A stretch of 64,000 nt of DNA from NCBI RefSeq assembly GCF_001045555.1, contig NZ_LFBU01000001.1, positions 3,162,001 through 3,226,000 of the forward strand, written 5' to 3'. Positions 43,046 through 50,773 of this stretch are shown here, one piece after another (position 1 is the first letter of the stretch; each line of letters starts with the position of its first letter). Source of the stretch: Marinobacter subterrani. GTDB lineage: Bacteria > Pseudomonadota > Gammaproteobacteria > Pseudomonadales > Oleiphilaceae. Below the pieces are notes generated by a model. It had not been told where the DNA came from. It saw only the letters and a list, made by a program, of their open reading frames with translations, and did not search any database. The translations under genes and the position numbers were made by a program.

Positions 43046-44035
43046 ATGGAAAGCTCAGATTCTGCACGGTTCCGAAAACCCATGTTATGGCCAGCGCTCT
43101 GGGTTCCCCTGGTTCTGGTCACGGCCGGGTTGCTGGCAACCTGGATTACCGCAAACATTGAAACGAAGCGGGCCATGGCGCGCGCCGAGACCCGCTATCA
43201 CGTCCAGCATCAGGCGCTGGTCAATCGGCTGTTGGCCAATGTACCGGAAGACACCGAACAACCGTCTGCCCTCTGGCTCCAGGGCCTGTTTGACGATGCC
43301 CTGCCGGATTCCCTGGGTCTGCGAATCGACACCCTGGAACGTCATACCAAGATGCCACTTATGGAGATCCGCGCAAACGGGCCAGTGGATCCCACCCGGG
43401 CCCTGCGTACCATCGTCTCCCCGCAGGATCAGATCTGGATGCTGACGACACTGCCCACTCCGGACCTTCTCGAATCAGCCGGCCGGGCGGCCCGACAGAC
43501 CATCTGGGTTTCCGGTCTGGCGTTGTGCACATTGGCCGGCCTGCTCTCCCTGGTGCTGAATCGTCGGTTATACCGGCAGGCGTTGCGAATCGGCGAACTG
43601 CAGCGTCGGGAAGCCGGGGCCGATCATCAGATCAGCAATCTTCAGATAGAGAAAACCATACTCCGGCATGCCCTGAATGACAGCGAGCAACGCAGCCGGG
43701 ATCTGGTGGCGTTGTCCGGAGCGGTGATCTGGGAACTGGATGAGAATGGCAGGATCGGCTTCGCCTCGCCGCAGATAGCGGAGCTGCTCGACCGGGCGCC
43801 AGTCGATCTGGCTGGCGTCGCCTTTGAGGAACTGGTGCCGCCCGGCTTTCAGGATAATTTCAGGCGCACCCTGACCGCCGCCCGCAGTGACAGCGCCATC
43901 GAACGGATGGACCTTCCCCTGTTGCACCGGGATCAGGAGCATCAGGTTCCGGTGGTACTCCGGGTCCGGGCACTGAAAGACCCGATCCACGGACTTTCAG
44001 GTTTCCGGATCAGTACGCTGCACCATCTGGGCTAG
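43046..44035 (+). CDS. Membrane-anchored PAS-domain protein, no output domain
   Basis: A 329-residue protein. TM1 (WVPLVLVTAGLLATWI, about 19-35) and TM2 (WVSGLALCTLAGLLSLVL, about 155-172) frame a periplasmic domain of about 115 residues. A coiled coil (LQRREAGADHQISNLQIEKT) leads to a C-terminal PAS domain (ALSGAVIWELDENGRIGFAS, LVPPGFQDNFRRTL). The layout is that of a sensor kinase or diguanylate cyclase that lacks the catalytic part. The stop codon at 44033-44035 ends the protein right after PAS. The start ATG 43046 has AAAGGA 8 bases upstream. Its partner is unknown. Confidence 0.7.
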   Translation: MESSDSARFRKPMLWPALWVPLVLVTAGLLATWITANIETKRAMARAETRYHVQHQALVNRLLANVPEDTEQPSALWLQGLFDDALPDSLGLRIDTLERHTKMPLMEIRANGPVDPTRALRTIVSPQDQIWMLTTLPTPDLLESAGRAARQTIWVSGLALCTLAGLLSLVLNRRLYRQALRIGELQRREAGADHQISNLQIEKTILRHALNDSEQRSRDLVALSGAVIWELDENGRIGFASPQIAELLDRAPVDLAGVAFEELVPPGFQDNFRRTLTAARSDSAIERMDLPLLHRDQEHQVPVVLRVRALKDPIHGLSGFRISTLHHLG

Positions 44036-44051
44036 TGGTACTCGGCCAGGG

Positions 44052-44303
44052 CTACTCGCCAAGGGTCTTATGGGTGCCATCACACAGCGGGGCGTTACCG
44101 GTCTGTTTACAACCACAAAACCAGACCCATTCTTTTTTCTCGGCCTCGAATTTTACCGGGGTGAAACCGGTTCCCTTGTGGGAGCCATCACAGAAGGGTT
44201 GGTTGTCACTTCGGCCACAGGCACACCAGAAGTAGTTCTTGCCGGCCTCCACCATGACCGAAAACGGAGTCTTGCTGGCCACTACCGGTTTGTCGTCTGA
44301 CAT
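44052..44303 (-). CDS. Tandem CDGSH-type iron-sulfur protein
   Basis: An 83-residue protein with two iron-sulfur motifs. The first has Cys27, Cys29, Cys38 and His42 (in CACGRS and PFCDGSH); the second has Cys63, Cys65, Cys74 and His78 (CGCK and PLCDGTH). Each should hold one [2Fe-2S] cluster with 3Cys-1His ligation, as in bacterial twin-CDGSH proteins related to MitoNEET/Miner2. A role in redox or cluster transfer is inferred. A TATACT -10-like box lies at 44334-44339 on the minus strand. It converges on the PAS gene. Confidence 0.9.
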   Translation of the reverse strand: MSDDKPVVASKTPFSVMVEAGKNYFWCACGRSDNQPFCDGSHKGTGFTPVKFEAEKKEWVWFCGCKQTGNAPLCDGTHKTLGE

Positions 44304-44371
44304 ATCGCCTTCCTCGGGTTATCCATTCGCTTCAGTATAGACACTCTGGGTGCCGACGCTGCGCTCCAGGG

Positions 44372-45454
44372 TCACAGAGGCCTGACAACCTCCGGCAGGC
44401 GCCCGGTTTCCACCAGTTCCATAAACTCATCGCCCAGCCGGTCACTCTCGCAAATGGCCGACCGCCAGGCATTCTCCCGACCCGCATCATTCCCGGCGTA
44501 GCGTTCAAAATCCTTGCGGTCGGGGAGCTTACGGTCCGGCAGGGAGGCCAGATAGGATTTTGACGGAGCAACGAGGAGGATATCCTGCAACCGGTTGGCA
44601 TCACCGCGCCGCCAGGGCAGGGATTTGTCGAACCAGCCGGGAATTACCCTGTCAGTAAAGTGCGGGTAAAGCACCACGCCCGGCTGTTCGTAGGGCAGGT
44701 CCAGGTGATAATCCAGCAGGCCGCCATCCCGGTAGACTCCCTCCGGCGCCCCGGGGATATTGCGCACACCGGACATCACCAGCGGAATCGACGCCGAGGC
44801 CAGCAACGCAGGCATCAGATTTTCCCGGCTCAGGGCTACTTCGTGGCTGGGGAAGTCCACCAGTCTGGACACCGGCGTTCTCAGCCGGGCGTCGTGAATG
44901 ATGCCCCGCTCCATGAACCGGCCCAGGCGTTGCCGGCTGACCATGTTGGCGCTGATGGCGCTCATTAGGCCAAGCCCAAGCCGGCCCCGTGCGTCTTCGG
45001 AGAGCCGGCCAAGGCTGCGAACGACCACCACGTTCAGCCGGTACCAGGGATGATTGAGAATGGCATCTTCCCGGCCACCGAGCAGCTCTTCCAGAAACAG
45101 CACACTCTTGCGGCTGACCTCTGCGGCACTGACGCCCCTGGCGAAACGCTGGCAGGTATAAAGCTCCGCCAACCGGGCAAGCTGGGCTTTTGGATCATTC
45201 GACGACGCCACGGCGGCAAACCGCCAGCTGCCGATGGACGAGCCAATCAGGGATCGCACTTGCTGGGCACGGGGCAGCCAGTCGCCGAAAATGGCCTTGT
45301 CCAGACCACTGATGCCGAGCGCCTTGGGACCGCCTGCCGCACCGGGAATGACATGGACATCCCCCGGCGACAGGGGCTTGTCCTTCAGGCGCTGCATGGC
45401 GCGCCGGCCGGCACGGATCGTCAGTGCCGGTTCGCGGGTGTGAATAGCGGTCAT
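44372..45454 (-). CDS. Patatin-like phospholipase
   Basis: A 360-residue protein with the Ser-Asp dyad of patatins. The glycine-rich oxyanion loop is IPGAAGGPKALG (36-47), the nucleophile serine lies in IGSSIGSW (GxSxG, Ser73), and the catalytic aspartate in VYRDGGLLDYH. It has no signal peptide, so it acts in the cytosol or on the inner face of the membrane unless secreted by another route. The length is typical of short bacterial patatin-like proteins. GGGAG lies upstream of ATG 45454. It is divergent from the diguanylate cyclase gene with 194 bases between them. The substrate is unknown. Confidence 0.82.
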   Translation of the reverse strand: MTAIHTREPALTIRAGRRAMQRLKDKPLSPGDVHVIPGAAGGPKALGISGLDKAIFGDWLPRAQQVRSLIGSSIGSWRFAAVASSNDPKAQLARLAELYTCQRFARGVSAAEVSRKSVLFLEELLGGREDAILNHPWYRLNVVVVRSLGRLSEDARGRLGLGLMSAISANMVSRQRLGRFMERGIIHDARLRTPVSRLVDFPSHEVALSRENLMPALLASASIPLVMSGVRNIPGAPEGVYRDGGLLDYHLDLPYEQPGVVLYPHFTDRVIPGWFDKSLPWRRGDANRLQDILLVAPSKSYLASLPDRKLPDRKDFERYAGNDAGRENAWRSAICESDRLGDEFMELVETGRLPEVVRPL

Positions 45455-45648
45455 ATCGGGCTCCCTGCACGTGCTCCCTGAATCAACCGCGAAGTTTAGC
45501 GAAGTGGACAGGGCCCGGCCAACTGAACAAAACTAATAGTGGCCATAAACAAGGTAATCTGCTTCATTAGGCCTATGATCGTGTCAGAATTCAGAACTGT
45601 CCCCGCGATGGACGCGGGCGGATAAGAACCAGACAGCAGGAGTAGGCT

Positions 45649-46716
45649 GTGAATTTGTCAGCACCACCCGATACGCTCGCCTCCAATCCGACTTTGGCAG
45701 TACTTGGCTTCAAGCGTCAGCTTGTCTATCACCTGCATTTCTGGGCATTCATCGCGGTTGCGCCGCTGGTCATGGTGCAGTGGCAGCAGTCGCACTACCT
45801 GCTCTCCGCCATGCTGATCCTGTTCTGCGCCAATGCGCTGCTGGTCATTGGCTTTCTCCGGCTGCGCGACACCTACTTCCTGAAAGGCCGGCTGTTCCCC
45901 CTGCTTGCCGTGGTATGTGCCGCCTATTCCACACACATCAACGGCCATGCCGGCCTCTACTGGGCCTATCCGGCAGCCGCTGCCCTGTTTTTCCTGTTGC
46001 CCCTGCGAGAAGCCATCGGTACCAACATTGTGTTCGTTGTGATCATGGCGGTGGTGTCGTTCCTGCGCTTTCCGGAAGCGGATTTCTGGCGAATTACCTT
46101 TTCCCTCGGTCTGACCTGTCTGTTTGCCATGATCTTTGCCTGGCTGGTGGGCAAGCTCCAGCAGGAACTGACCCGGCTGGCCACCACAGATCCGCTGACC
46201 GGCTGCCTGAACCGTTCGCAACTGGCTGATATTCTCAACAGCCAGATCCAGATGCGCGAAAGGTACGAACGGGTCTCCAGCCTGATCCTGCTCGACCTGG
46301 ACTACTTCAAGACCATCAACGACCAATGGGGCCACCTGGCCGGTGACAAGGTGCTGACGGAGCTGGCACTGCGGCTGCGCAAACGGCTCCGGGAAAGCGA
46401 CCAGCTGTTCCGGATCGGCGGCGAGGAATTCATGGTTGTACTGCCGGAAACCCGGCAGAAAGACGCCGACGCCCTGGCCCACCAGCTGCTTAGCAGTGTC
46501 AGTGCCCGGCCTTTCCTGGACGATATCAAGCTGACCGCCAGCGCCAGCGTGGCGGAAGTGAGCAAGGGGGAGACCTGGTCAGTATGGCTGAACCGGGCCG
46601 ATCAGGCGCTCTACGAGGCGAAGGCGCAGGGCCGCAACCAGGTTGTTAACGCGGCCCGGCCGCTGCCGGCCATTGGCCAGGGGGGCCGGGCAATGCCCGA
46701 TTCGGCGGCCAGTTGA
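45649..46716 (+). CDS. Membrane diguanylate cyclase (GGEEF)
   Basis: A 355-residue protein. Six or so membrane helices fill residues 25-170 (for example FWAFIAVAPLVMVQW and ITFSLGLTCLFAMIFAWLVG). The C-terminal GGDEF domain has the active site RIGGEEF and the product-inhibition site RESD five residues before it, so it should make c-di-GMP and be feedback-inhibited. The start GTG 45649 has AGGAG 7 bases upstream. A 6-bp stem CCCGCG/CGCGGG (45602-45618) lies in the leader. The membrane part is not a named sensor domain that I can identify. Confidence 0.9.
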   Translation: MNLSAPPDTLASNPTLAVLGFKRQLVYHLHFWAFIAVAPLVMVQWQQSHYLLSAMLILFCANALLVIGFLRLRDTYFLKGRLFPLLAVVCAAYSTHINGHAGLYWAYPAAAALFFLLPLREAIGTNIVFVVIMAVVSFLRFPEADFWRITFSLGLTCLFAMIFAWLVGKLQQELTRLATTDPLTGCLNRSQLADILNSQIQMRERYERVSSLILLDLDYFKTINDQWGHLAGDKVLTELALRLRKRLRESDQLFRIGGEEFMVVLPETRQKDADALAHQLLSSVSARPFLDDIKLTASASVAEVSKGETWSVWLNRADQALYEAKAQGRNQVVNAARPLPAIGQGGRAMPDSAAS

Positions 46717-46747
46717 GCCGGCGGCGCCCCTCCATGTTGATGACCGA

Positions 46748-47668
46748 CTACGGGGCCAGGCGCTTGCGGAAATCCCGATAGGCACTGAAGACATCCCAGG
46801 GGCATTCGAAGTGGGGGTAATGGCCAATATTCCTCAGGCACACCACGTCGGCGTCGGGAATCAGTTCCCGGTAACGTCGGGCCATGGCCGCCCCCGACAC
46901 CGGATCAGCGGTACCGGAGATCAACCGCATGGGCTGTTTCGCCTTCTGCAGGGCGCCGACCCAGCGGTTGCGGTGGCACCGGCGCTCCTCCATGAACTGG
47001 ATCAGATGGTGCAGGATACCCCGACCATTGTTGTAGGTCAGCAGATGCCAGAAATCTTCCATATCCTGACTGTCCGGGGGATTCTGGCTGCCAAATAACC
47101 GGCGGAAGCTGCGTTCGAAACTGCGCCGGGTAAGCCCCCGGCTGATCAGCCCGCCAAACGGGCTTCGCAACAGTTTCTGGATCAGTAACGGGTTATGCAC
47201 CTCCGGAAAGAGCGCGCCGTTCAGGAAGCAAACACTGGCAATGCGGAACGGCAATCCTTCCTCCTGCTCCCGGGCCAGCAGTTCCTGGGCGACGCTGCAG
47301 CCATAATCGTGGACAAACAGGTGTACCGACGGCAGCCCCAGCCCCTCGATCCAGCCCTGCAGCAGATCGGCCTGGTCTTCAATGCTGTAGTCGTAGTCTG
47401 ATGGCTTGTCGGAAAAGCCGAAACCGAGCAGGTCCAGGGTCAATAGATTGTGCTGTTGCAACAGCATGGGCCAGAGGCGGCTCCAGTCCCAGCTGGCAGT
47501 GGGGAACCCGTGCACCAGAACCAGCGGCTCGCCCTGGCCCGCCATGCGACTGAAGATGGCATGGCCCTCATAGCTGAACCATTTGCCCGCCTGTTGCCAC
47601 CCTTCCAGGGTGTCTGTCTCGCGCCCGGCAGCGATTGCGCCAGTGGCGTTGGTAATTACCTGTTCCAT
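46748..47668 (-). CDS. Alpha/beta hydrolase (haloalkane dehalogenase/epoxide hydrolase-like)
   Basis: A 306-residue alpha/beta hydrolase. Oxyanion motif VLVHGFPTASWDW, LDLLGFGFSDKP, and the nucleophile elbow HDYGCSVAQ, where Asp sits in place of Ser, as in haloalkane dehalogenases and epoxide hydrolases. The C-terminal histidine is in NIGHYPHFECP. The start is ATG 47668; the extension to 47815 has no likeness. The substrate is unknown. It converges on the diguanylate cyclase gene with a 31-base gap. Confidence 0.82.
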   Translation of the reverse strand: MEQVITNATGAIAAGRETDTLEGWQQAGKWFSYEGHAIFSRMAGQGEPLVLVHGFPTASWDWSRLWPMLLQQHNLLTLDLLGFGFSDKPSDYDYSIEDQADLLQGWIEGLGLPSVHLFVHDYGCSVAQELLAREQEEGLPFRIASVCFLNGALFPEVHNPLLIQKLLRSPFGGLISRGLTRRSFERSFRRLFGSQNPPDSQDMEDFWHLLTYNNGRGILHHLIQFMEERRCHRNRWVGALQKAKQPMRLISGTADPVSGAAMARRYRELIPDADVVCLRNIGHYPHFECPWDVFSAYRDFRKRLAP

Positions 47669-47864
47669 GCCCTGTCCCCGGCAACTGTTTACAGCCTGAA
47701 ACTTTAGATCAATCCGGCGCCCTCTGCCATAGCGGAACCGCGCCAGCCACGGGGCATTGCGGCCAAAGTGGTCTTTTCCCGACGTGTGCCCGTAAATCGT
47801 AGAGATGACGGGCAAATTGCCTTAAGCTTTGGCCCTTGTATGACACAGCTAACCGGAAACGATT

Positions 47865-48434
47865 ATGACCAAACTCCTTGACGACCTCGCGGGCCACTAC
47901 CGGGCCATCATTGACGGCCTGGGCGAAGATCCCGACCGCGAAGGTCTGCAAGACACTCCCTTGCGCGCGGCCAAGGCCATGCAGTTCCTGACCAGGGGCT
48001 ACCAGCAGGATCTCGGCGACCTGGTCAACAATGCCGTGTTCGAATCGGCCATGGACGAGATGGTGGTGGTTCAGGATATCGAGCTCTACAGCATGTGCGA
48101 GCACCACATGCTGCCGTTCATCGGCAAGTGCCACATCGCCTACCTGCCCCAGGGCAGGGTGCTGGGGCTGTCAAAATTTGCCCGCATTGTGGACATGTAC
48201 GCCCGCCGCCTGCAGATCCAGGAGAACCTGACCCGGCAGATCGCCGAAGCCATCGAAAGCGTCACCAATGCCAAAGGGGTCGCCGTGGTGATTGAGGCAC
48301 AGCATATGTGCATGATGATGCGCGGTGTGGAAAAACAGAACTCCCGCATGAAAACCTCGATGATGCTTGGCCAGTTCCGCAAATCCCAGGCCACACGAAC
48401 CGAGTTTTTGAACCTGATCAGCAGCAATCGCTGA
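47865..48434 (+). CDS. folE: GTP cyclohydrolase I (FolE type)
   Basis: A 189-residue enzyme that makes 7,8-dihydroneopterin triphosphate from [21 protein letters not shown], the zinc-ligand segment [20 protein letters not shown], and [15 protein letters not shown] (second Cys ligand and catalytic region) are intact. It starts a three-gene operon with folX and a CoA-binding protein gene, with short gaps. The start overlaps no neighbour; the 196 bases upstream are shared with the divergent hydrolase. Confidence 0.95.
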   Translation: MTKLLDDLAGHYRAIIDGLGEDPDREGLQDTPLRAAKAMQFLTRGYQQDLGDLVNNAVFESAMDEMVVVQDIELYSMCEHHMLPFIGKCHIAYLPQGRVLGLSKFARIVDMYARRLQIQENLTRQIAEAIESVTNAKGVAVVIEAQHMCMMMRGVEKQNSRMKTSMMLGQFRKSQATRTEFLNLISSNR

Positions 48435-48459
48435 AACCCGGGAACCGGAGGGTGAGGGT

Positions 48460-48834
48460 ATGACAGAGATTATCGGGAACCATCAGGCCAAGGTCCGTAT
48501 CAAGGATCTTCTGCTCAGGGCCTACATCGGCATCAAGGAGGAGGAGATCAACAACCAGCAGGATGTGCTGATCAACGTTTGCCTCACTTATGATGCCACC
48601 GAGGCGGTCAACAGTAACGAAATCTCGGCGGCCCTGAACTACCGCACCATCACCAAGCAGATCATCCACCACGTGGATGGTAACCGCTTCGCGCTGCTGG
48701 AGCGGCTGACCCACGAGGTACTGACCATCGTCATGGAGCATGAAGCGGTTCAGTGGGCGCAGGTGGAAATCGACAAGCCCCACGCGCTACGCTATGCCGA
48801 ATCCGTGTCTGTCTGCCTTGAGGCACACCGTTAA
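48460..48834 (+). CDS. folX: Dihydroneopterin triphosphate 2'-epimerase FolX
   Basis: A 124-residue tunnelling-fold protein. [40 protein letters not shown] and [14 protein letters not shown] match FolX/FolB. The [12 protein letters not shown] pattern and the partnership with folE point to the epimerase FolX, which gives dihydromonapterin precursors, rather than the aldolase FolB. GGAGGGTGAG lies upstream of the ATG. Tetrahydromonapterin serves as a hydroxylase cofactor in pseudomonads; that function is inferred here. Confidence 0.85.
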   Translation: MTEIIGNHQAKVRIKDLLLRAYIGIKEEEINNQQDVLINVCLTYDATEAVNSNEISAALNYRTITKQIIHHVDGNRFALLERLTHEVLTIVMEHEAVQWAQVEIDKPHALRYAESVSVCLEAHR

Positions 48835-48857
48835 TCCAGCAAGAGCGTTTTGAGGCT

Positions 48858-49295
48858 ATGCCGAGCAACAACCCTGAACAGCTACGCCATATTCTGCAAA
48901 CCGTGAAAACCATTGCTCTGGTAGGCGCCAGTGAAAAGACCAACCGGCCCTCCCATGACGTGATGGCCTACCTGCAAGCCCACGGCTACCGGGTTATCCC
49001 GGTGAATCCCCGCCTCGCGGGCCAGCAATTGCTTGGTGAAACCGTCTATGCCGACCTCAGTGCCCTGCCGGAACCGGTCGACATGGTTGACCTGTTCCTG
49101 GCACCCGAGCGCACCGATGCGGTGATTGACCAGGCCATTGGCCTGACGATTCCGGTGGTCTGGATGCAGATCGGGGTGATCAACGAGGACGGTGCGGCCC
49201 GGGCCGAAACCGCCGGCCTGACGGTGGTGATGGATCGCTGCCCGAAGCAGGAAATTCCCCGCCTTGGCATCCCTCCGGTCGCCGAACGCACCTGA
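48858..49295 (+). CDS. CoA-binding (YccU-type) protein
   Basis: A 145-residue Rossmann-fold protein. TIALVGASEKTNRPSHDVM holds the nucleotide loop, followed by YRVIPVNPRLAGQQLLGETV, VDLFLAPERTDAVI and VVWMQIGVINEDGA, and it ends with DRCPKQEIPRL. The family binds CoA and is usually of unknown physiological role. It follows folX by 23 bases and may share its transcript. Confidence 0.85.
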   Translation: MPSNNPEQLRHILQTVKTIALVGASEKTNRPSHDVMAYLQAHGYRVIPVNPRLAGQQLLGETVYADLSALPEPVDMVDLFLAPERTDAVIDQAIGLTIPVVWMQIGVINEDGAARAETAGLTVVMDRCPKQEIPRLGIPPVAERT

Positions 49296-49401
49296 AAGCT
49301 AATCTGGATCAGGGAACTGCGTCACACTTCTGGCACTCCGCTGTAACAGGCCTGTCAGGTCTGACATAATCGGCGCAAATGATCAGAAGTCTGGTAGAGC
49401 C

Positions 49402-50718
49402 ATGTGGTTCCGACGTAAATCCAGCAAACCGGCCCGGACATCGGGCAGTTCGCCGCGCGTTCTTCCCGGAAGTGCCCAAACACCCGTTGCAACCCTTCAG
49501 CGGGTGAGGCTTCCTGTCGATCTGTTGAAGGCAGGGATGCGAATTGTCAGCCTGGACCGACCCTGGACCCAGGTGCCCGTGCTGTTTCAGGGGTTCACCC
49601 TCACCGATGGGGCGCAGGCGCAGATCCTTCGCCAGTACTGTGAATGGGTGCTGGTGGAAGATGAAGAAGATCGCCTGGACCCGGTGCTGGATGAGGCCTC
49701 GCTGCGGATGCGGCGCACCGCGGAACCACTGCCCGAAACGCGCACCCTCGCTCAGGAAATCCCCCGCGCCAAAGAGACCTGGAGCCGGACCCAGGCGTTT
49801 GTCGAGGAGGTTACCCGACAGATTGAATCGGGCAACGACCTCAATCTCCAGAGTGCCCGCCCGGTCATCCGGGAATGCGTCGAGAGCGTGAAGGCCAACG
49901 CCAGCGCCATGTTCTGGATGAGCCGGATCAAATCCCGGGACGCCTATACCGCGGAACACTGCCTCAGGGTGGCGATTTTCTGCGTCGCCTTCGCCCGCTT
50001 CCTGGGGTTGCCGGACGACGACCTGGAGACCGTGGGCATGTGCGGGCTTCTGCACGACCTCGGCAAGCTCAAGGTGCCTGACGAGATCCTGAACAAGCCG
50101 GGCGCGCTGACTCCGGATGAATACACCGTCATGCGCCAGCACACCACACTCGGGTATGAACTGCTCCGGGCCGATCCGGGCCTTGATCCGATCATCAGCG
50201 ACGTAACCTGCCATCACCATGAACGGATGGACGGTCGCGGCTACCCGCAGCAATTGAAGGAGTGGCAGATCAGCCGGTTTGCCCGGCTGGTATCGATCGT
50301 CGATGCCTTCGATGCCATCACCAGTGACCGCTGCTACCGGGACGGGCTCCCGACATCCGACGCCATCCGCATTCTCTACCGAAACCGGGGCCAACAGTTC
50401 GACGCCAGTATGGTGGAGGCGTTTATACGAATGGTTGGCGTGTATCCGCCCGGCAGTCTGGTAGAACTGTCCACAGGGGAGGTTGCCATCGTGGTCGCCA
50501 CCCACCCGGGGCGCAAGCTGAAGCCGAGGGTGGAAATTCTGCTGGATGCCGACAAGCACCCGGTAGAACCCAGGATGATTGATCTGGCTGCAGCCAGCAC
50601 TGGCAGCAGCCACGCGGTGCCGGAAATTGCCCACCCTCTGTCCGATGGCGCATTCGGGGTCTCGTTGCACGAGCGGATTCAGCAACTGATAGCCGTACCC
50701 GGTCACAATGCCTCATAA
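49402..50718 (+). CDS. HD-GYP c-di-GMP phosphodiesterase
   Basis: A 438-residue cytoplasmic protein. The N-terminal 130 residues form a DUF3391-like region (RVRLPVDLLKAGMRIVSLDRPW). The catalytic domain shows AEHCLRVAIF, the HD pair in LLHDLGKLKVP, HHHERMDGRGYP, and ARLVSIVDAFDAITSDRCY. It should open c-di-GMP to pGpG/GMP. Its gene is just upstream of the GGDEF-EAL protein (55-base gap), so the two probably share a transcript. A TGACATAAT -10-like box lies near 49362. Confidence 0.92.
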   Translation: MWFRRKSSKPARTSGSSPRVLPGSAQTPVATLQRVRLPVDLLKAGMRIVSLDRPWTQVPVLFQGFTLTDGAQAQILRQYCEWVLVEDEEDRLDPVLDEASLRMRRTAEPLPETRTLAQEIPRAKETWSRTQAFVEEVTRQIESGNDLNLQSARPVIRECVESVKANASAMFWMSRIKSRDAYTAEHCLRVAIFCVAFARFLGLPDDDLETVGMCGLLHDLGKLKVPDEILNKPGALTPDEYTVMRQHTTLGYELLRADPGLDPIISDVTCHHHERMDGRGYPQQLKEWQISRFARLVSIVDAFDAITSDRCYRDGLPTSDAIRILYRNRGQQFDASMVEAFIRMVGVYPPGSLVELSTGEVAIVVATHPGRKLKPRVEILLDADKHPVEPRMIDLAAASTGSSHAVPEIAHPLSDGAFGVSLHERIQQLIAVPGHNAS

Positions 50719-50773
50719 TCGATTCCCCGCTGCCAGCAGGCAGGCGGTACCGTTCACAATCACGGAGTAACCT

